Positions 9,558 through 18,802 are shown, counted from the stretch's first letter. The stretch: DNA of 64,000 bases from Phenylobacterium montanum (GCF_018135625.1 NZ_CP073078.1:372001-436000), one strand, 5' to 3'. The notes: generated by a model not told the origin, from the letters alone. Program-made: numbers and translations.

Positions 9558-10887
9558 ACGGTGATGGACTTGTCAGGGCGTCACCGTTTCGCTGAGTGCG
9601 TTCCCAGAACCAGAGACTGAGCGCCGAGGTCAGCTGTTGTCTTAGCCACCGTCAGGCCACCATGGGCCATGGTCGTTCGCAGTCCGTCGGCGTGATCGCG
9701 CCTTGGGGTGAGCGCGGAGGTGCGATTCCACTGTTATGGACTCGGAAGACCCGGTCACGGGCAGTTTCAATGCGAGCCTCGCACGATAGCTGATCGGGGC
9801 GGGGATAGCGCCAAGCCACTGTCTCGCGAGCTAAGGCACGGTGCTCTGCCGTATCCCGTTGGACAAAGACGACGATGGCATATGGATCGGGGGAGACACT
9901 ACTAACCGGGTCACCGGGAATGTGCTTTTCTGAGACGCCGAACGGTGGCCGTCGCGCGGTCCCACATGCCTGACAGCGATTACGCCAGGCCTACACATGA
10001 CATTCGCTTGGCCGAGCAGGACCTCGCCAGAAGCGGTCATTCGAGCGGATCGCCTATTGCAGCGCCAGATCCTCTGAAGCGGACATCGGGATTGGGGATT
10101 TTTACTCATCTCTGCCCTTGGGAAAGGCCGCTTCCGGCGCCGGCGCCGGCGCCTGGTTGCCTGGCGGCCGTCATTTTATGGCTCTCCGGTGCGCCCCCTC
10201 GTGGCTCAGCGCAAGTATGTAGCGAGAAGCTGTGAACATTTTTGACCCAGCCCTACTGACGTCACGGTGACGACGGTATGTGGTCCCCGCTCATTGGTTG
10301 GCCCCTCTGAGCGCCCACTCGGCTGCCAGGACGATGTTCTGGCAGCCCCCTTGGGGCGCTGCTCGCCAAAAGGCGAGATCCCGGAGAGGCTGCCAAAGTC
10401 GAGCTTGTTTCCATATTGCCGACATTACGAGGCCAAGGGGGGAGGGAGAGCGTTGACTGAGTCCAGTAAGCTAAACCCCAGTGGAATATCGAGGGGGCCG
10501 AAAGTCACTCGGCCTGCGATCTCGCCTGGGCCACCTGGACCAATAGAGGGACGTTCACCACCGCGGCGGGCGCCGAGCCGAAAACCTGGCTCGAGTCGGC
10601 GGTGTTCGTCTGGCGTGATGGAGCATGGAAGATCCGCTTCTTTCACTCCACACCGGTCGCAGGTCCAACCTAACGCCAAACCCGACGGGCGGTCGCCAAT
10701 CGGAGACATTCGCTTGAAGCCTCGCGGACAGGGCTAAGCGCGAGAATCGCTGACCAGCTCAAGTTCGATCAGGTCATCGTCAATGGAATAGAAGCGGCGG
10801 GCGGTTTCATAGTCCCGGTGCTTGAATGGCGACAGCCCGGCAGCGACCACCCGCGTTCCGGGTCCTTCAGGTCGTCGACGCTTCTTC
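9558..10887. other. 1.3-kb stretch without an intact gene
   Basis: No frame here has Caulobacterales-like coding character over a full gene length, and composition is more mixed than in neighbouring genes. I see one recognisable remnant, an NTF2-like C-terminal half at 10470-10673 on the plus strand. A ~45-codon open stretch on the minus strand ends at a stop at 10734-10736 and reads like real protein (segment HRDYETARRFYSIDDDLIE), but I cannot assign it. The rest looks like decayed intergenic DNA. Confidence 0.5.
10470..10673 (+). pseudogene. Remnant of a SnoaL/NTF2-like (DUF4440-type) protein
   Basis: In this frame the last ~55 codons read DLAWATWTNRGTFTTA followed by WLESAVFVWRDGAWKIRFFH and a stop at 10671-10673. 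The alternating strands, the W-R-DG-W-K pattern and the terminal FHSTPV are the usual C-terminal half of SnoaL-like/DUF4440 proteins. A stop at 10467 closes the frame upstream and no start or N-terminal half is seen, so the gene appears truncated and frameshifted. Family assignment is by pattern only. Confidence 0.5.
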
Positions 10888-11295
10888 TTAGCTGGGCGTG
10901 GGGAAGTGTTCGGCGTGGGTCTCGCCGGTCCGGGCGAAATAGAGGGCGCGCCGCCCCAGGAACGAGACCAGATAGCCCGCGCAACCGGCGGCCTTGGCCT
11001 TTGCGCTGAAGCCTTTGTAGGTATAGCCGGGCGCCAGGGTCTGGGCCTCGTGAATGGCGCCCTTGAGCGCCTCGGTGTCGAAGGACTCGCCCACGGTCAG
11101 TCCGTCGCCATGGGCCGCCAATTCAAGACTTTCGCCACTGGGCAGGTAGTAGGTCGCCGTCGACCGGCGATAGTCGACCGTGTAGCTCTCGAATCCGCCG
11201 TGCGTCAGCGCTTCGACGATCTCGGGGAAGGTCATGGTGTCGGCCTCGGCCCCATCGAGGCATGTCTGTGCGAGCGTCTTTTGTTGCGCGTTCAC
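10888..11295 (-). CDS. DUF1398 family protein
   Basis: A 135-residue protein recognisable as DUF1398 (YbcV-like): an N-terminal helical part, then a region with ESYTVDYRRSTATYYLPSGE and a central FDTEALKGAIHEAQ helix. No membrane segment or signal peptide. Biochemical function is unknown. It lies 48 bases downstream of the marR gene on the same strand, so the two are probably one transcript controlled by the operator at 11817-11856. Confidence 0.85.
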   Translation of the reverse strand: MNAQQKTLAQTCLDGAEADTMTFPEIVEALTHGGFESYTVDYRRSTATYYLPSGESLELAAHGDGLTVGESFDTEALKGAIHEAQTLAPGYTYKGFSAKAKAAGCAGYLVSFLGRRALYFARTGETHAEHFPTPS

Positions 11296-11343
11296 GGCGC
11301 GATCCTTTCGTCGTGAAGATTGGGGTGAGGGGTCGGCCGGCTC

Positions 11344-11805
11344 TCAGGCGAGCGGGATCGTCTTCAAGCCGCGTTGTTCGATGATGGCTTTCAAGACTCG
11401 TTCGAGGCTCGCCCGTTCCTGAGCGCTCAGATGATCAAAGAACTCACGATCATTCTCGTCCGCCAGGGCGGATAGTTTCGGGACCAGGTCCCGGCCCGGC
11501 GGGGAGAGGCGCAGGCTATGCGCGCGGCGGTCGTCCTGATTTTCCTCGCGGGCGATCAGGCCCTTGGCGATCAATCTGTCGGCCAGCTTGCTGATGGCGC
11601 CGCGCGTCAAGCCCATCTGATCCGCCAGACGGCTCGGTGAAATGTCGTCCTCGTCATAGAGCGTCCTCATCACGGTCCACTCCGCGACAGTTACGTCCTC
11701 GGCCTCCAGCCTGCGGGCGAAGGCGTGTGACACGTGGTTGGAGACGTATCGCAGCCAGTATCCCAGATGGGATGTCAGGGGGGAGGCGAGCGAATCGAAG
11801 GGCAT
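11344..11805 (-). CDS. MarR family transcriptional regulator
   Basis: A 153-residue MarR protein. N-terminal helices precede a winged HTH (DISPSRLADQMGLTRGAISK, then LADRLIAKGLIAREEN as recognition helix and wing start, and DDRRAHSLRLSPPGRDL as wing), followed by a C-terminal dimerisation helix. Size and motif order are normal for MarR. The perfect inverted repeat just upstream overlaps its own promoter, predicting negative autoregulation. Downstream DUF1398 is the only obvious co-regulated gene; the inducer is unknown. Confidence 0.93.
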   Translation of the reverse strand: MPFDSLASPLTSHLGYWLRYVSNHVSHAFARRLEAEDVTVAEWTVMRTLYDEDDISPSRLADQMGLTRGAISKLADRLIAKGLIAREENQDDRRAHSLRLSPPGRDLVPKLSALADENDREFFDHLSAQERASLERVLKAIIEQRGLKTIPLA

Positions 11806-11816
11806 GGGATCCTCTT

Positions 11817-11856
11817 GTTGACAAGGAAACTAGATTGGTGTGGTTTCCTTGTCAAC
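11817..11856. promoter_or_regulatory. Perfect inverted-repeat operator over the marR promoter
   Basis: Two perfectly complementary 14-base arms, GTTGACAAGGAAAC (11817-11830) and its reverse complement (11843-11856), flank a 12-base spacer. On the minus strand the right arm contains TTGACA, 17 bases before TAGTTT, a good sigma-70-type promoter for marR. Because of the symmetry a weaker mirror promoter (TTGACA, 17 bases, TGGTTT) points the other way. MarR binding here would cover both -35 boxes. Confidence 0.75.
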
Positions 11857-12402
11857 TACACAGTCCGAGCCATCATTGCCGCGTCGGAATGTCCTGCTTC
11901 GGCGTCTGGCGCCTTCAGCCGTCGCGTTCGAGCTTAGGACAGCTTATGGAACCGAGCGGTCTTTAGCCGGTGTCGATGAGGGGCTTGCCAGGGGGGGGCA
12001 CGAGCTAATCGCCCGACGGGAAGGCGCTCTTCCGTTCTTCTGCCCGAAAGCAGAGACTTTTTGCACTCTGACTGCCAGCGCCGCCAGCCTTTTTCTGCGC
12101 AGTGAGGGGTGATCCGACGTGCGGCCTTGGCCGAGCGGGGAAATCCCGCCAAGTCGCCGCCGCCTTGTCAGCGGAGGCGTATTGACGCAGGCCGGCGCTA
12201 TTAAAGGTAGCATGCGCCGAAAGGTCGGCGCCCGTCTTGCAACTTTAGCAAGAATTCTATTCACATAGAATGGCGGGATTCTCAAATATTGGAGAACTGC
12301 GCTACCGTATAGAAGAGACCCTGGCGCTGTTGAACTTCTATTGACTGTGCTCGCGCCAATTCCCGTGCATAGATAGTCTTGGCATTGTTCGCCGGGGCCG
12401 CG
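11857..12402. other. Intergenic region upstream of the hybrid kinase
   Basis: About 550 bases between the marR operator and the kinase start, less GC-rich than the genes on either side from about 12200. No convincing gene or tRNA was found on either strand. It contains two adjacent short inverted repeats at 12236-12271. No clear Shine-Dalgarno precedes the kinase start. Confidence 0.5.
12236..12271. repeat. Two adjacent short inverted repeats (operator candidates)
   Basis: CTTGC/GCAAG (12236-12240 and 12248-12252, 7-base loop) is followed at once by ATTCTAT-TCAC-ATAGAAT (12254-12271), both perfect. They lie about 130 bases before the kinase start in locally AT-rich DNA and could be a regulator site or small hairpins in the leader. 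Confidence 0.4.
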
Positions 12403-15400
12403 ATGAGCATGGGGCGGGACGCGCTGGACAGGAACGAAACTGATCGCCTTGAAGCTTTGCACAGGCTTCAGGTTCTGGACACCGGCAGCGAGCCGCTGTT
12501 CGATGATCTTGCCCGGCTTGCGGCCCTGGAGTTTCGGACCCCGGCGGCCGCCATCTCGCTGGTCGACCGGGAGAGGGCGTGGGCCAAGGCCGCCCATGGG
12601 CTGGCGATGAGCCAGGCGCCGCGAGACCAATCCTTCTGCGACCGGGTGGTCCGCGGCGGCGAGGTGTTGGTGATCGCCGACGCCTCCACGGACGACCGCT
12701 TCCGCGACAACCCCTTCGTGCGCGGCGAGCCGGGACTGAGGTTCTATGCCGGCGCGCCGCTGGTCCTGGACGACGGCAGCCACGTGGGCACCCTGTGCGT
12801 CATCGACTTCGAACCACGGCAGGATTTCACGCCGGAGGCCGTGGAACGGCTCCGCGCCATGGCGGCCACTGTTTCCAGGGCGCTGACCATGAGGGTCGAG
12901 GCGATCGAGCGCGAGCGACAGGCGCGCCTTGCAGACGACCGTTTGCGCCTGCTGGGCCTGACAGCCGACATAGCCGGGGTCGGCACCTGGTCGTGGGATG
13001 CAGACAGCGACCGCATCGCATGGTCCGAGGAAACCTACAGCATCCACGGCCGCGACCCCGGCCAACCGCCGCCGGACCTGGAAGGCGTGCTGGCGGTCTA
13101 TCACCCGGAAGATGCGCCCGCCCTGCGCGCCGCGATCCAGCGCTCTATGCGTGAGGGCGTCGGCTACAGTTTCCAGGGTCGCCTGGTGCGTCCGGACGGC
13201 GCCGTCCGGCACATCATCACCAAGGCCCAGCCGCGGTTGGACGCCGCCGGCCGCACCGTCGCCCTCTATGGCACCCTGCAGGACGTCACCGAACTCAAGC
13301 TGGCGGATTCCGCCCTGCGCGACAGCGAGGCGCGCCTGCGCTTTCTGACCGAGCACATGTCGGACCTGGTCATGCGCTATGACCTGGAGTTCCGCCGCCT
13401 GTTCGTCTCGGCCAGCTGCCGCCGCTATGGCTACGAGCCGGAGGACCTGGTCGGCGAACCGGGCTGGTCGCTGAACCACCCGGACGATTCGCCTCGGATG
13501 CGCAGGCTGATCGAGGACCTCTTGGCCGGCCGGCTGCGGGACGAGGACGCCCATATCGAGATCCGCCTGAGGACCAAGGCCGGCGAGTGGGTCTGGGTGG
13601 ACGCGGCGCCCAACCTGGTCCGCGACGCCCAGGGCGAACTGGCCGAGTTCGTCTGGGTCATGCGCGACATCAGCGCCAGGAAGGCGGCCGAAGCGGCCCT
13701 GGCGGAGAGCGAGGCCCGCTATCGCATGCTGGCCGAACGGGCCAGCGACATCATCATCCAATACGACGCGGACGGCGTGATCCGCTTCGCATCGCCGGCG
13801 GTCAGCCAGCTGGGCTATACGTCCGAGCAGATGGTCGGGACCCATGTCAGCGCCTATGGGCATCCCGAGGACGAGGTGCGCATGGCTGTGGTGCGGGCGG
13901 GCCTCAAGGCCGGTCGACCGTTCGCACCGGGCCTGCGCACCGAGCGGCGGGTGCTATGCGCCGACGGCAGCCTGGTCTGGTACGAGGGCAGTCCTTCGAC
14001 CATTTTCGACGAGCAGGGGCGCATCGTCGGGGCGGTCACGGCGCTGCGCAACGTCAACGCCCGTCGCGAGATGGAGGACGAGCTGCGCCGCCGGCAGGCC
14101 GAAGCCGAATCCGCCGAGCGATCGGCGCGCCTGGCGGCTCAGATCGCCGGCATAGGCTATTGGCGGTTCGACCTGGTGAGCCGCGAAAGGATATGGTCGC
14201 CCGAGGTGTTCCAGGTCCATGGCGTATCCATGGATTCCGCGCCGCTATACGGCGCTGAGGCCCTGGCGCTCTACCACCCGGAAGACCAGGAGAAGCTTTC
14301 CAGCGCCTGGGCGTCGACCATCGAGACCGGCGAGCCGCTGGACTTCACCGGTCGGCTGTTCAGGGCCGACGACGGGCGAATGATCTATCTGCAGACCCGG
14401 GCCGAGGCGGTGCGCGAAGCGGACGGTCGGATCGTCGCCCTGTTCGGCGTGGTGCGCGATGTCACCGATGAGGTCGAAGCGCGCCTGCGGATCGAAGAGA
14501 GCGAGGCGCGCTATCGGACCCTGGCCGAGCACGCTACCGACATCATCTTCCAGTACGACCACGAAAGCCGCATCCAGTACGTTTCCCCCTCCATCCGGCA
14601 GCTCGGCTACGAGCCTGAGCACATGCTTGGGCGGATGATCGGGGACTATTGCCACCCGGACGACTCCGAACGGACCCGCGAGGACCGCCAGCGGCGGCTG
14701 CGGGGGGAGGAGATCCCGGAGGATCGCCTGAGCTTCCGCGTGCTGACGGCCGATGGCGGCTGGGTCTGGATGGAAAGCAGCCCGTCTCCAGTCCTGGACG
14801 AGGCCGGCCAGATCACGGCCGTGGTGACGGTCATGCGCGACGTCACCGTCCGCCGGGCCATGGAAGAGGAACTGCGGCGCAAGCACGCCGAGGCCGAGGC
14901 GGCCGCGGTGGCCAAGTCGGAGTTCCTGGCCAATATGAGCCACGAGATCCGCACGCCCCTGACGGCGGTCTCGGGCTTTGCGGGCCTGCTCTCGGCCATG
15001 GACGGCCTGCCGGATCGCGCCAGGACCTTCGTCGATCGGATCATCGCCGGCAGTCAGGCGCTGCTGGCGATCGTCAACGACATCCTGGATTTCTCCCGGA
15101 TGGAGGCTGGCCAGATCGAGCTGAATCCGCAGCCTTTCGATCCGGACGACTTCGTGCGCCAGACGGTGGAGCTGGTGCGCAACGAGGCTGCGCGAAAGGG
15201 GCTTTCGCTCGATCTGGGCACGGCCGGCGCCCTGCCGGCGCAGGTGCTGGCGGACAGCGGGCGCATCGGCCAGGTGCTGCTGAACCTGCTCAACAACGCG
15301 GTCAAGTTCACGGATCGGGGCGGCGTCCGCATCACCCTGAGCCATCAGGGCGGGGTTGAGCCGAGCCTGCGGCTGGAAGTCGCCGACACCGGCGTCGGCA

Positions 15401-16041
15401 TCTCGCCGGAGCATTCCCGCCGCCTGTTCGAGCGCTTCAGCCAGGTCGACGGCTCCAACACCCGGCAGTATGGCGGGGCGGGTCTGGGCCTGGCCATCTC
15501 CAAGGGACTGGTCGAGCTGATGGGCGGGCGGATCGGCGTCGACAGCGAGCCGGGCAGGGGCTCGGTGTTCTGGTTCGACATTCCGGCGCCGCCCGTCGAG
15601 GCGACCGCAAGCGCGCCCGCGGCAGCGGAAGAGCCGGTCGGCGTAGGCGCGGCGCGCGTGCTGGTGGTCGATGACGTACAGGTCAATCGCGAGCTGGTCT
15701 CGGCGATCCTGGCCCCGTTCGGCCTGCAGCTGACCGAGGCCGCCAACGGGGCCGAGGCGGTGGAGGCGGCGCGCAGCCAGCCCTTCGACCTGATCGTCAT
15801 GGACCTGCAGATGCCGGTGATGGACGGGTTCGCCGCGACCCGGGCCATCCGGGCCGATTCGCCGCTCAACCGCGACACGCCGATCCTGGCCCTCAGCGCC
15901 AACGTCTTGCCGACCCATGTCGAGGCCTGCCGCGCCGCAGGCATGGACGACCACGTGGCCAAGCCGATCAACCCGGCCGCGCTGCTGACGAAGATCGCCT
16001 TCTGGACCGATGGGCAGGGGCGGGCCGTCCCGACGCAGTGA
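12403..16041 (+). CDS. Hybrid sensor histidine kinase: GAF, five PAS, HisKA, HATPase, receiver
   Basis: A 1212-residue soluble sensor kinase. The GAF domain is at about 17-160. PAS domains lie at about 183-296, 306-424, 433-553, 576-691 and 698-819. HisKA carries phospho-acceptor His847 in SHEIRTP. HATPase spans about 946-1064 (NLLNNAVKF, DTGVGIS, GAGLGLAIS). The receiver spans 1085-1203 with acceptor Asp1134 in MDLQMPVMDG and Lys in AKPINP. No transmembrane segment, so it senses a cytoplasmic signal such as redox, light or a ligand. PAS1 resembles PAS4, and PAS3 resembles PAS5, suggesting internal duplication. Start chosen at the first ATG; a TTG at 12379 or an ATG at 12409 are alternatives. 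No partner regulator is adjacent. Confidence 0.92.
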   Translation: MSMGRDALDRNETDRLEALHRLQVLDTGSEPLFDDLARLAALEFRTPAAAISLVDRERAWAKAAHGLAMSQAPRDQSFCDRVVRGGEVLVIADASTDDRFRDNPFVRGEPGLRFYAGAPLVLDDGSHVGTLCVIDFEPRQDFTPEAVERLRAMAATVSRALTMRVEAIERERQARLADDRLRLLGLTADIAGVGTWSWDADSDRIAWSEETYSIHGRDPGQPPPDLEGVLAVYHPEDAPALRAAIQRSMREGVGYSFQGRLVRPDGAVRHIITKAQPRLDAAGRTVALYGTLQDVTELKLADSALRDSEARLRFLTEHMSDLVMRYDLEFRRLFVSASCRRYGYEPEDLVGEPGWSLNHPDDSPRMRRLIEDLLAGRLRDEDAHIEIRLRTKAGEWVWVDAAPNLVRDAQGELAEFVWVMRDISARKAAEAALAESEARYRMLAERASDIIIQYDADGVIRFASPAVSQLGYTSEQMVGTHVSAYGHPEDEVRMAVVRAGLKAGRPFAPGLRTERRVLCADGSLVWYEGSPSTIFDEQGRIVGAVTALRNVNARREMEDELRRRQAEAESAERSARLAAQIAGIGYWRFDLVSRERIWSPEVFQVHGVSMDSAPLYGAEALALYHPEDQEKLSSAWASTIETGEPLDFTGRLFRADDGRMIYLQTRAEAVREADGRIVALFGVVRDVTDEVEARLRIEESEARYRTLAEHATDIIFQYDHESRIQYVSPSIRQLGYEPEHMLGRMIGDYCHPDDSERTREDRQRRLRGEEIPEDRLSFRVLTADGGWVWMESSPSPVLDEAGQITAVVTVMRDVTVRRAMEEELRRKHAEAEAAAVAKSEFLANMSHEIRTPLTAVSGFAGLLSAMDGLPDRARTFVDRIIAGSQALLAIVNDILDFSRMEAGQIELNPQPFDPDDFVRQTVELVRNEAARKGLSLDLGTAGALPAQVLADSGRIGQVLLNLLNNAVKFTDRGGVRITLSHQGGVEPSLRLEVADTGVGISPEHSRRLFERFSQVDGSNTRQYGGAGLGLAISKGLVELMGGRIGVDSEPGRGSVFWFDIPAPPVEATASAPAAAEEPVGVGAARVLVVDDVQVNRELVSAILAPFGLQLTEAANGAEAVEAARSQPFDLIVMDLQMPVMDGFAATRAIRADSPLNRDTPILALSANVLPTHVEACRAAGMDDHVAKPINPAALLTKIAFWTDGQGRAVPTQ

Positions 16042-16152
16042 AACGCCGCGGGGCGAAGGGTTGCAAGAGCGGCCAAAATTTGCGCTAATGCGTCAAGTTA
16101 TCAATGATCACTAAGCCGGAGCCGCCTCCGGACGTAGCGGAAGGAAGCAGGG

Positions 16153-17661
16153 ATGGAGCACGTCGATGTGCTGGTCGTCGGCGCGGGGATCTCGGGGATC
16201 GGGGCGGGCTACTACCTGCAGAACCGCTGCCCGGGCCGCAGCTACGCCATCTTCGAAGGGCGCGAGGCGATGGGCGGCACCTGGGACCTGTTCCGCTATC
16301 CCGGCATCCGCTCGGACAGCGACATGTACACCCTGGGCTTTTCGTTCCGTCCCTGGAAGGAGGCCAAGGCGATCGCCGACGGGCCCTCGATCCTGAAATA
16401 CCTGAAGGAGACGGCCGAGGCCTACGGCATCGACCGCCACATCCGCTACCAGCACAAGGTCAAGCGCGCCTCCTGGAGCAGCGAACAGCAGGCCTGGACG
16501 GTCGAGTTCGAGCGCGGCCCGGGCGCCGAGCCGGACCGGATCACCTGCAATTTCCTGCACATGTGCGCGGGCTACTACAACTACGCCCAGGGCTATCGCC
16601 CGGAGTTTCCGGGCGAGGCCGAGTTCCAGGGCCGCATCGTGCATCCGCAGCACTGGCCCAAGGACCTGGACTATGCCGGCAAACGGGTGGTGGTGATCGG
16701 CTCGGGCGCCACGGCGGTGACCCTGGTGCCGGCCATGACCGACAAGGCGGCGCACGTGACCATGCTGCAGCGCTCGCCGACCTATGTGGTCTCGCGGCCG
16801 GGCGAAGACGCCATGGCCAACAAGCTGCGCAAGATCCTGCCGGCCAAGCTGGCCTATGACATCATCCGTTGGCGGAACGTCTTGCTGCAGATGTATTTTT
16901 TCAACGCCACCCGCAAGCACCCGGACCAGGCCAAACAGCGCCTCTTGGGCCTGGTGCGCCAGGAACTGGGGCCGGACTACGACGTCGAGACCCACTTCAC
17001 CCCGCGCTACAATCCCTGGGACCAGCGCCTGTGCCTGGTTCCCGACTCCGACCTGTTCGCGGCGCTGAAGAGTGGTTCCGCCTCGGTGGTCACCGACCAT
17101 ATCGAGACCTTCACCAAGGACGGCATTCGCCTGAAGTCGGGCCAGACCCTGCCGGCCGACGTGATCGTCACCGCCACGGGCCTCGACATGCAGTTGATGA
17201 GCGGGCTTGAGGTCGTGGTCGACGGGGCGCCGGTCGATCTGACCGACACCTTCTCCTACAAGGGCATGATGTACAGCGGCGTGCCGAACCTGGCCTCGAC
17301 CTTCGGCTACACCAACGCCTCGTGGACGCTGAAGGCGGACCTGACCGCCGAATATGTCTGCCGCCTGCTGAACCACATGGCCAGCACCGGCGCCGGCGAA
17401 TGCCGGCCGGTGAACGACGACCCGAACCTTGAGGCCGCCCCCTGGCTCGACTTCAGCTCGGGCTACATCACCCGTGGCATGAAGAAGTTCCCCAAGCAGG
17501 GCGTCCAGGCGCCCTGGCGGGTCTACCAGAACTACGCCCTCGACCTGATGGCCTTCCGCTATGGCAAGCTGGAAGACGGGGTGATGCGGTTCTCGGGGAA
17601 GCCGAGCCGGGCCGCCACGGCGCTTGTGCATCAGCCCGTCGTGGAGCCGGTGAGAGCCTGA
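16153..17661 (+). CDS. FAD-dependent monooxygenase (flavin-containing/Baeyer-Villiger type)
   Basis: A 502-residue flavoprotein. The N-terminal FAD motif is VVGAGISGIGAGYYL, followed by EAMGGTWDLFRYPGIRSDSD, which is characteristic of flavin-containing and Baeyer-Villiger monooxygenases. A second Rossmann motif for NADPH is VVVIGSGATAVTL near residue 180, and VIVTATGLDM is the late ATG motif. No signal peptide. AGGAAG at 16140-16145 serves as ribosome binding site. Such enzymes insert oxygen into ketones or oxidise N/S centres using NADPH and O2; the substrate is not readable. It stands alone between the hybrid kinase and an AT-richer spacer. Confidence 0.9.
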   Translation: MEHVDVLVVGAGISGIGAGYYLQNRCPGRSYAIFEGREAMGGTWDLFRYPGIRSDSDMYTLGFSFRPWKEAKAIADGPSILKYLKETAEAYGIDRHIRYQHKVKRASWSSEQQAWTVEFERGPGAEPDRITCNFLHMCAGYYNYAQGYRPEFPGEAEFQGRIVHPQHWPKDLDYAGKRVVVIGSGATAVTLVPAMTDKAAHVTMLQRSPTYVVSRPGEDAMANKLRKILPAKLAYDIIRWRNVLLQMYFFNATRKHPDQAKQRLLGLVRQELGPDYDVETHFTPRYNPWDQRLCLVPDSDLFAALKSGSASVVTDHIETFTKDGIRLKSGQTLPADVIVTATGLDMQLMSGLEVVVDGAPVDLTDTFSYKGMMYSGVPNLASTFGYTNASWTLKADLTAEYVCRLLNHMASTGAGECRPVNDDPNLEAAPWLDFSSGYITRGMKKFPKQGVQAPWRVYQNYALDLMAFRYGKLEDGVMRFSGKPSRAATALVHQPVVEPVRA

Positions 17662-17960
17662 CGTTGCGCACCGCGGAGGGGTGGGAGGAGCGGGGGATGT
17701 GTATCGGGTCCCCTTAACCCCTGTAGTCTCCGGTCTAAAGCGCGACGCGGTTCATTGAGAAACGTGGCCCGCCCTCAGTTGTCCCCAACATGAAATGATG
17801 GGGAAATTCAGACGGATAGCGCTTGCACGGACTCGCCAGTTACGGCAGCTTAGCTAAGATCAAATGCGGAGTGAGATCGCGCGCGGCCTCAAGCAGCGCA
17901 AACAACCATCGTTCGCATCGAAGGTGTGGTTGCCGAGAAGCGATCAATACGCAAAGCGAG

Positions 17961-18230
17961 ATGGCGACGCTGGAAATGAATGTCCAACCGACAAGCGTGG
18001 ATTTCGCCGCAGTTCCCCTTCCTGCTTACGTGATGGCGGTAATATTCACGACCGTCTATATTGGCGGCCTTAGGCAGATTTCATCTCTTTATAGAAGGGG
18101 TGGTGGGGTTGTTATTCGTCGATTTATATTTGGAGTCGGAGTTTTTGTGTTTATTGTCGGCGGCGGTATAGAGTCGATAATTATTTGGTCCATTATTCAT
18201 TTTGCTATATTTCGCGAGCCTATTTCATAA
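17961..18230 (+). CDS. Small hypothetical membrane protein
   Basis: An 89-residue open frame with two hydrophobic segments (about residues 21-36, then a longer one near 55-82 rich in V, F and I) joined by a basic loop (SLYRRGGGVVIRR). AAAGCGAG just before the ATG could be a weak ribosome binding site. Codon use and local GC are much lower than in neighbours, suggesting foreign origin. I do not recognise the family. The frame is also open upstream to 17823, but that part reads like non-coding sequence. Confidence 0.5.
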   Translation: MATLEMNVQPTSVDFAAVPLPAYVMAVIFTTVYIGGLRQISSLYRRGGGVVIRRFIFGVGVFVFIVGGGIESIIIWSIIHFAIFREPIS

Positions 18231-18379
18231 ATTGTCATCCGGGACACTTTGGGCGGGATATCAGCCCCCTCGCGCGGCAACCGGTCGCCGGCCCCCTCGG
18301 GCCCTGACGTTACGGACCGCTTGTATCGGGCCCGCGTCGGCGCCAAACCTCGCCGTCTTTATAGCGCGGACCCCATTCC

Positions 18380-18802
18380 ATGATCGGCAAACTGAACCAC
18401 GTCGGCGTCGCCACTCCCTCGATCGAGGAGTCGGTGAAGCTCTATCGCGACATGCTGGGCGCGACCTCGATCGGCGAGAAGTTCTCCATGCCGGAGCAGG
18501 GGGTGTGGGTCTGTTTCGTCAACCTGCCCAACGCCCAGATCGAGCTGATCGAGCCCTATGGCGAGGCCTCGCCGATCCACGGCTTTTTGGCCAAGAACCC
18601 CAAGGGCGGGCAGCATCATGTCTGCTTCGAGGTGCCCGACATCTACGCCGCCCGCGATGAGATGCGGGCCAAGGGCGCGACCGTGCTGGGTACCGGCGAG
18701 CCGCGCATGGGCGCGCACGGCGTGCCGGTGATCTTCGTGCATCCCAAGGACATGGGCGGGGTGCTGGTCGAGCTGATGGCCGAGCCCAAGGCGGCGCACT
18801 GA
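18380..18802 (+). CDS. mce: Methylmalonyl-CoA epimerase
   Basis: A 140-residue single-domain vicinal-oxygen-chelate protein. LNHVGVATPSIEESVKLYRD at the N-terminus, QIELIEPYG, GGQHHVCFEV and VLVELMAEP provide the His and Glu metal ligands expected of methylmalonyl-CoA epimerase. It interconverts the 2R and 2S forms of methylmalonyl-CoA in propionate and branched-chain degradation. Its stop overlaps the start of the DUF1467 gene by one base. The mce-DUF1467-proS order is, as I recall, conserved in many alphaproteobacteria. Confidence 0.93.
   Translation: MIGKLNHVGVATPSIEESVKLYRDMLGATSIGEKFSMPEQGVWVCFVNLPNAQIELIEPYGEASPIHGFLAKNPKGGQHHVCFEVPDIYAARDEMRAKGATVLGTGEPRMGAHGVPVIFVHPKDMGGVLVELMAEPKAAH

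Noticed and set aside
10267-10737. 156-codon open frame in the gene-free region
   Set aside because: Reads as Pro/Ser/Arg-rich sequence with no family; the recognisable remnant lies in another frame.
12100-12180. GC-rich foldable stretch considered as a tRNA
   Set aside because: No acceptor stem, anticodon arm or T-loop GTTC could be laid out in the right geometry.
11944-13863. Long minus-strand open frame (639 codons) opposite the kinase
   Set aside because: It is antisense to the GAF/PAS kinase, Arg/Gln/His-rich and without any family motif; a GC-rich third-position shadow.
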